DNA of 16,385 nt from an uncultured Oscillospiraceae bacterium (GTDB lineage Bacteria; Bacillota; Clostridia; Oscillospirales; Oscillospiraceae): positions 1 through 16,385 of the forward strand of contig CAJUEG010000056.1 of the NCBI GenBank assembly GCA_910584835.1, read 5' to 3'. This document shows positions 14,401 through 16,385 of the stretch, piece by piece. The notes beneath the pieces are model-generated. The model was not told the origin of the DNA and did no database searches. It saw only the letters and a program-made list of their open reading frames with translations. Position 1 is the first letter of the stretch; the number at the start of each line of letters is the position of its first letter. The translations under genes and the position numbers were made by a program.

Positions 14401-14657
14401 GAAGCGCCCGGGGGGCATACCTGCTGGGAAGCTGCTATGAGCAGGGCCTGGGCGTGGACAGGGACCCGGACAAGGCCCGGGAACTGTACCGGGAGTCCGC
14501 GGGCAAAAAATACAAGCGGGCCCAGGAGGCCCTGGAGCGGCTGGCCGCCCGGCCGGCCCAGGACGGGCCAAAGGCGCGCAAAGCGCCCGCGCCCCAGGGG
14601 AAGCCGGCCGAGCCCAAGGGGCGCCGCGGCTTCCGATGGCCCTTCGGCAAAAAATGA
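11442..14657 (+). CDS. Large cytoplasmic Sel1-repeat (TPR-like) protein, 27 repeats
   Basis: This 1071-residue protein consists almost wholly of Sel1-like repeats of 36 residues with the pattern LG-x-CYE-x-G-x-GVE-x-D-x4-A-x2-LYR-x-AAE-x-G. A short acidic N-terminus (about 55 residues) precedes them. A basic, proline-rich tail follows (about 44 residues, ending RRGFRWPFGKK). I count 27 repeats (11607-14525), the first with one extra residue. Sel1 repeats form alpha/alpha superhelices that bind other proteins; no catalytic domain, signal peptide or membrane segment is seen, so a cytoplasmic scaffold is the best guess. The repeats follow a three-type order and are rich in cysteine (about 41). 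The start at 11442 has AAAGGAAG upstream; an earlier ATG at 11337 lies before the promoter. It appears monocistronic. The partner is unknown. Confidence 0.9.
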   Translation: MAEERNDGFLPEGQDAVMIYINPELIQSMADVSAKKEQSFRELLEAAEEGDLDAQYRVAMNYCNGTGGAQRDEDLAFQWFTRAAEGDYIAAQYGLGMCFGRGIGTEKDPDRAARLFAQAAEQGYPPAQCELGLCYELGSGVEMDKERAAELYREAAEQDHAPSQCNLGFFYYRGIAVEQDYEEAVSWFAKAAGQEYPRAQQLLGECFEAGLGVEKDEKKAVELYRAAHEQGFEAATCALGVCYDRGIGVERDMEEAARLYRRCAEEDYPKGQFLLGQSYELGQGVERDPAQAVEWYRRARENDYPPAVCALGLCYELGTGVEADPARAVEFYREAAERGYVPAQCNLGFCYYRGIGVEVDDRQAVRWFELAAEEGYPRALGLLGDCYDFGYGVEEDHLKAVQLYRAASEAGYPPAACSLGLCYELGSGVEQDMARAVELYRQAAEEGDARAQCNLGYCYYRGIGVEEDNGQAVLWFDRSARQGHGRALFLLGQCYEGGFGVEQDMDRAASLYAEADEKGHPAGSCALGLCYELGRGVEQDRRRATELYRKAAEAGDARAQCNLGYCYYQGIGVGQDDKQAAEWFAKAAGQEYPRAQQLLGECYDNGYGVEKDEAKAAELYRLSYEAGYPPAACSLGLCYELGAGVEADPARAVELYREAAEQGYVQAQCNLGFCHYRGIGTPEDNDEAVKWFAKAAEAGQARAQQLLGECYENGYGVERDMEKAVELYRRSHEQRYPAGTCSLGVCYEFGKGVERDAKRAAELYRQAAEQGSAWAQCNLGYCYYQGIGVEMDDAEAVKWFTQAARRGSARASFLLGECHEYGYGVEEDFDEAFRLYRTAHEGGYTAATCSMGLCYELGRGVAEDKAEAARLYRQAAEAGNARAQCNLGFFYYHGIAVEEDDGQAAEWFAKSAAQGHHRAEFLLGECYENGYGVEQSDRKAVELYTLAHQGKHADGTCSLGECYAAGRGVERDEARAASLYAEAARQGSARGAYLLGSCYEQGLGVDRDPDKARELYRESAGKKYKRAQEALERLAARPAQDGPKARKAPAPQGKPAEPKGRRGFRWPFGKK
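11607..14525 (+). repeat. Sel1 repeat array: 27 units of 108 bp, with a 324-bp higher-order unit
   Basis: Type A units read C-x-LGLCYELG, type B units CNLG-x2-YY-x-GI with WF in helix two, and type C units LLGECYENGYG. From repeat 8 to 25 (12366-14309) the order A-B-C holds six times without a break. Before that the order is B C A B C A C, and at the end A C. A B unit is therefore missing between repeats 6 and 7 (near 12258) and again between 26 and 27 (near 14418). Confidence 0.85.
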
Positions 14658-14728
14658 GGAGCGGACATCAATATATCCGGGGAACCGGCGCGATGCCCAG
14701 CGCGCGGCAGTTTCCTGGGCTTGAGCTG

Positions 14729-14769
14729 AAACGCCGCCCTGCGGCCCTTCCGGGCCGCAGGGAGCGTTT
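14729..14769 (+). terminator. Strong GC hairpin after the Sel1-repeat gene
   Basis: CCCTGCGGCCC (14737-14747), loop TTCC, and GGGCCGCAGGG (14752-14762) form a perfect 11-bp stem, extended by AAACGC/GCGTTT (14729-14734 and 14764-14769). There is only a short T stretch after it (GTTTGCTGTT), so termination may be partial. Confidence 0.6.
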
Positions 14770-14782
14770 GCTGTTGCATAGT

Positions 14783-14870
14783 CCGGCGCGCCGCTGCGCA
14801 AACTAGGGGCAGACGTCGGGGGACGCCCCGGCCGTCCCCGTTAGAGTGCGCAATTTTCCCGGCGGCGCAC
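14783..14870. other. Cluster of GC-rich hairpins in the long gap before arcA
   Basis: Within the 370-bp gap are CGGCGCGCCG (a 10-bp palindrome at 14783-14792), GGGGACG/CGTCCCC (14819-14825 and 14833-14839, 7-nt loop) and GTGCGC/GCGCAC (14846-14851 and 14865-14870). An alternative pairing GGGGC/GCCCC is also possible across 14805-14829. No gene is credible here. It may be a structured leader, a second terminator or a repeat; I recognise no known RNA family. Confidence 0.4.
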
Positions 14871-14951
14871 CAGGCGATATTAGCGAAAATATACAATGCG
14901 GGGCTTTTTAAATTTCCAGATAATTTCTTGGGGATGCGCTATGATAAGGAT

Positions 14952-14966
14952 GGTCATGATTTGACC
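14952..14966. promoter_or_regulatory. Perfect inverted repeat GGTCA-N5-TGACC upstream of arcA
   Basis: GGTCA (14952-14956) and TGACC (14962-14966) are a perfect 5-bp inverted repeat around TGATT, about 62 bp before the arcA start. This is a plausible position for a regulator of the arginine deiminase operon; the regulator is unknown. Confidence 0.35.
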
Positions 14967-14994
14967 GCGTCGGTGCGCGCAGGCGCGGCCAAAA

Positions 14995-15007
14995 ATATTA
15001 TTCATGC
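14995..15007. promoter_or_regulatory. ARG-box-like half site upstream of arcA
   Basis: ATATTATTCATGC, read in reverse GCATGAATAATAT, matches one half of the ArgR/AhrC operator (CATGAATAA). Only one half is convincing. An ArgR-type activator responding to arginine would fit arcA, but this is inference. Confidence 0.3.
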
Positions 15008-15027
15008 AAACCGTATAAGGAGGAGCC

Positions 15028-16260
15028 ATGAAAGGCATTTGTGTCAGAAGCGAGATCAACCCGCTGAAAAAGGTACTGCTGCACCGCCCCGGCAGAGAGC
15101 TGCTGAACCTGACCCCCGACACCCTGGGAGAGCTTTTGTTCGATGATATCCCCTTCCTGAAGGTCGCCCAGGAAGAGCATGACGCCTTCGCCCAGATCCT
15201 GCGCGACAACGGCACCGAGGTGGTCTATCTGGAGGATCTGATGACCGACGTGCTCAGCCTCAATCCCAAGCTGGTGGAGCCCTTCCTGCGCCAGTGGCTG
15301 TTTGAGGGCAACATCAAGACCCGGCGCTGGCAGGACAAGTGCCTGGAGTACCTCACCACCAACTTCAAGGGCAAGGCCCTGGTGGAAAAGACCATGGAGG
15401 GCATCACCCTGAAGGAGATGGGAGACGCCGCCCGCGCCTACTCCCTGCAGGACCTGGTGGCCCCGCCCGACGACCTGGTGGTCCGCCCCATGCCCAACCT
15501 GTACTTCACCCGCGATCCCTTCGCCAGCGTGGGCACCGGCGTGTTCCTGCACAAGATGTACTCCGTTACCCGCTGCCGCGAGACCCTCTACGCCGACTAT
15601 ATCTTCAAGTATCACCCCGACTTCGAGGGGCTGGTGAAGCGCTATTACGACCGGGACCTCCACGCCAACATCGAGGGCGGCGACGTGCTCAACCTCACCG
15701 AGGACACCTTGGCCATCGGCATCTCCCAGCGCACCTCCCCCGACGCCATTGAGGCGGCGGCCCGCAACCTGTTCACTGATCCCGAGGCCAAGATCCGCAC
15801 CGTGCTGGCCTTCGACATCCCCAAGAGCCGCGCCTTCATGCACCTGGACACCGTGTTCACCCAGATCGACGTGGACAAATACACCGTCCATCCCGCCATC
15901 CTGGGCCCGCTCACCGTGTACGAGATCACCCCGGGCCAGGACGACCCCGCCGACCTGCACATCAAGCGGGTGGACTCCGACCTGAAGCACATCCTGGAGC
16001 AGTACACCCATGTGGACGACGTGAAGCTGATCTTCTGCGGCGGCGACGACCTGATCGCGGCGGCCCGGGAGCAGTGGAACGACGGCTCCAACACCCTGTG
16101 CATCGCCCCGGGCAAGATCGTGGTCTACCAGCGCAACGACGTGTCCAACGCCATCCTGCGCGACAACGGCCTGACGGTTCTGGAGATGCCCTCCGCCGAG
16201 CTGTCCCGCGGCCGCGGCGGCCCGCGCTGCATGTCCATGCCGCTGATCCGCGCCGAGTAA
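15028..16260 (+). CDS. arcA: Arginine deiminase
   Basis: A 410-residue enzyme converting arginine to citrulline and ammonia, the first step of the ADI pathway. The expected catalytic set is visible: Asp163 in YFTRDPF, Glu216 in HANIEGGD, His272 and Asp274 in FMHLDTVFT, and the nucleophile Cys401 in GGPRCMSMPL. The N-terminus EINPLKKVLLHRPGREL is also typical, and the length is normal. AGGAGG lies four bases before the ATG, a strong site. The ornithine carbamoyltransferase gene follows after 52 bp with no terminator between. The operon probably supplies ATP and ammonia from arginine. Confidence 0.97.
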   Translation: MKGICVRSEINPLKKVLLHRPGRELLNLTPDTLGELLFDDIPFLKVAQEEHDAFAQILRDNGTEVVYLEDLMTDVLSLNPKLVEPFLRQWLFEGNIKTRRWQDKCLEYLTTNFKGKALVEKTMEGITLKEMGDAARAYSLQDLVAPPDDLVVRPMPNLYFTRDPFASVGTGVFLHKMYSVTRCRETLYADYIFKYHPDFEGLVKRYYDRDLHANIEGGDVLNLTEDTLAIGISQRTSPDAIEAAARNLFTDPEAKIRTVLAFDIPKSRAFMHLDTVFTQIDVDKYTVHPAILGPLTVYEITPGQDDPADLHIKRVDSDLKHILEQYTHVDDVKLIFCGGDDLIAAAREQWNDGSNTLCIAPGKIVVYQRNDVSNAILRDNGLTVLEMPSAELSRGRGGPRCMSMPLIRAE

Positions 16261-16312
16261 TCTGCACCGCTTTCCCGCCCCATCACTTAATTCTATTTAG
16301 GAGGAATTTATT

Positions 16313-16385
16313 ATGGGCATCAACATTCGTGGCAGGAGCTTTCTGACCCTGCTGGACTTCACCCCCGCCGAGATCAACTATATGC
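16313..16385 (+). CDS. Ornithine carbamoyltransferase, N-terminal fragment (runs off the right edge)
   Basis: The 24 visible residues, with GRSFLTLLDFTPAEINYM, match the N-terminal helix of ornithine carbamoyltransferase (ArcB/ArgF). AGGAGG (16299-16304) sits eight bases before the ATG. After arcA the expected role is catabolic: splitting citrulline to ornithine and carbamoyl phosphate. The catalytic motifs lie outside the window, so arcB versus argF cannot be decided. Confidence 0.88.
   Translation, partial: MGINIRGRSFLTLLDFTPAEINYM

Noticed and set aside
11607..14525. CRISPR-like or satellite array
   Set aside because: The 108-bp periodicity is in frame and codes for degenerate Sel1 repeats, with no identical repeat/spacer pattern and no cas genes.
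9606..14801. A 1731-codon open frame on the minus strand across larE, larC and the Sel1 gene
   Set aside because: It is antisense to three well-supported genes, has low-complexity Leu/Gly/Pro/His-rich sequence mirroring the Sel1 repeats, and no ribosome binding site. GC-rich codon bias plus the in-phase repeat explains the lack of stops.
14928..15146. 72-codon plus-strand frame upstream of and overlapping arcA
   Set aside because: It overlaps the strong arcA start and ribosome binding site in another frame and has no conserved sequence.

Overview
The window is GC-rich, tightly packed bacterial DNA. It looks like a Gram-positive anaerobe of the Clostridia, most likely an Oscillospiraceae-type gut bacterium (Flavonifractor/Lawsonibacter-like). 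This is an inference from four things: the T-box controlled eukaryote-type glycyl-tRNA synthetase, the LtaS-type sulfatase, the RlhA-like U32 protein, and an arginine deiminase gene followed directly by an ornithine carbamoyltransferase gene. All identifications are by eye, without database searches.

Left part, minus strand (1-1995): the 5' end of mutS, then mreC, then a maf gene whose reading frame is fused in frame to an N-terminal XRE helix-turn-helix domain. The HTH part is visibly more AT-rich than its surroundings. It faces a divergent small helical-protein gene (2054-2341) across a 58-bp promoter/operator region, so an XRE/small-protein cassette seems to have become joined to maf. Between that gene and the convergent U32 gene lies a cluster of nested perfect or near-perfect hairpins (2430-2575).

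Centre (2595-7123): a U32-family protein (minus), a degenerate GC-rich repeat tract, an AT-rich bidirectional terminator, and zapA (minus). zapA shares a back-to-back promoter region with glyS (plus). glyS is preceded by a full T-box leader with a GGC specifier, antiterminator and terminator.

Right part, plus strand (7242-16385): an LtaS-like membrane phosphoglycerol transferase is followed closely by larE and larC, which make and charge the nickel-pincer cofactor. These three probably form an operon ending at a perfect 15-bp terminator. Next is a 1071-residue protein made of 27 Sel1 repeats, arranged as a three-repeat (108-residue, 324-bp) higher-order unit. After a 370-bp structured intergenic region comes arcA (arginine deiminase) and the start of the ornithine carbamoyltransferase gene, i.e. 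the arginine fermentation (ADI) operon.

The most notable items are the XRE-Maf fusion with its divergent partner, the palindrome cluster at 2430-2575, and the ordered three-type repeat architecture of the Sel1 protein.
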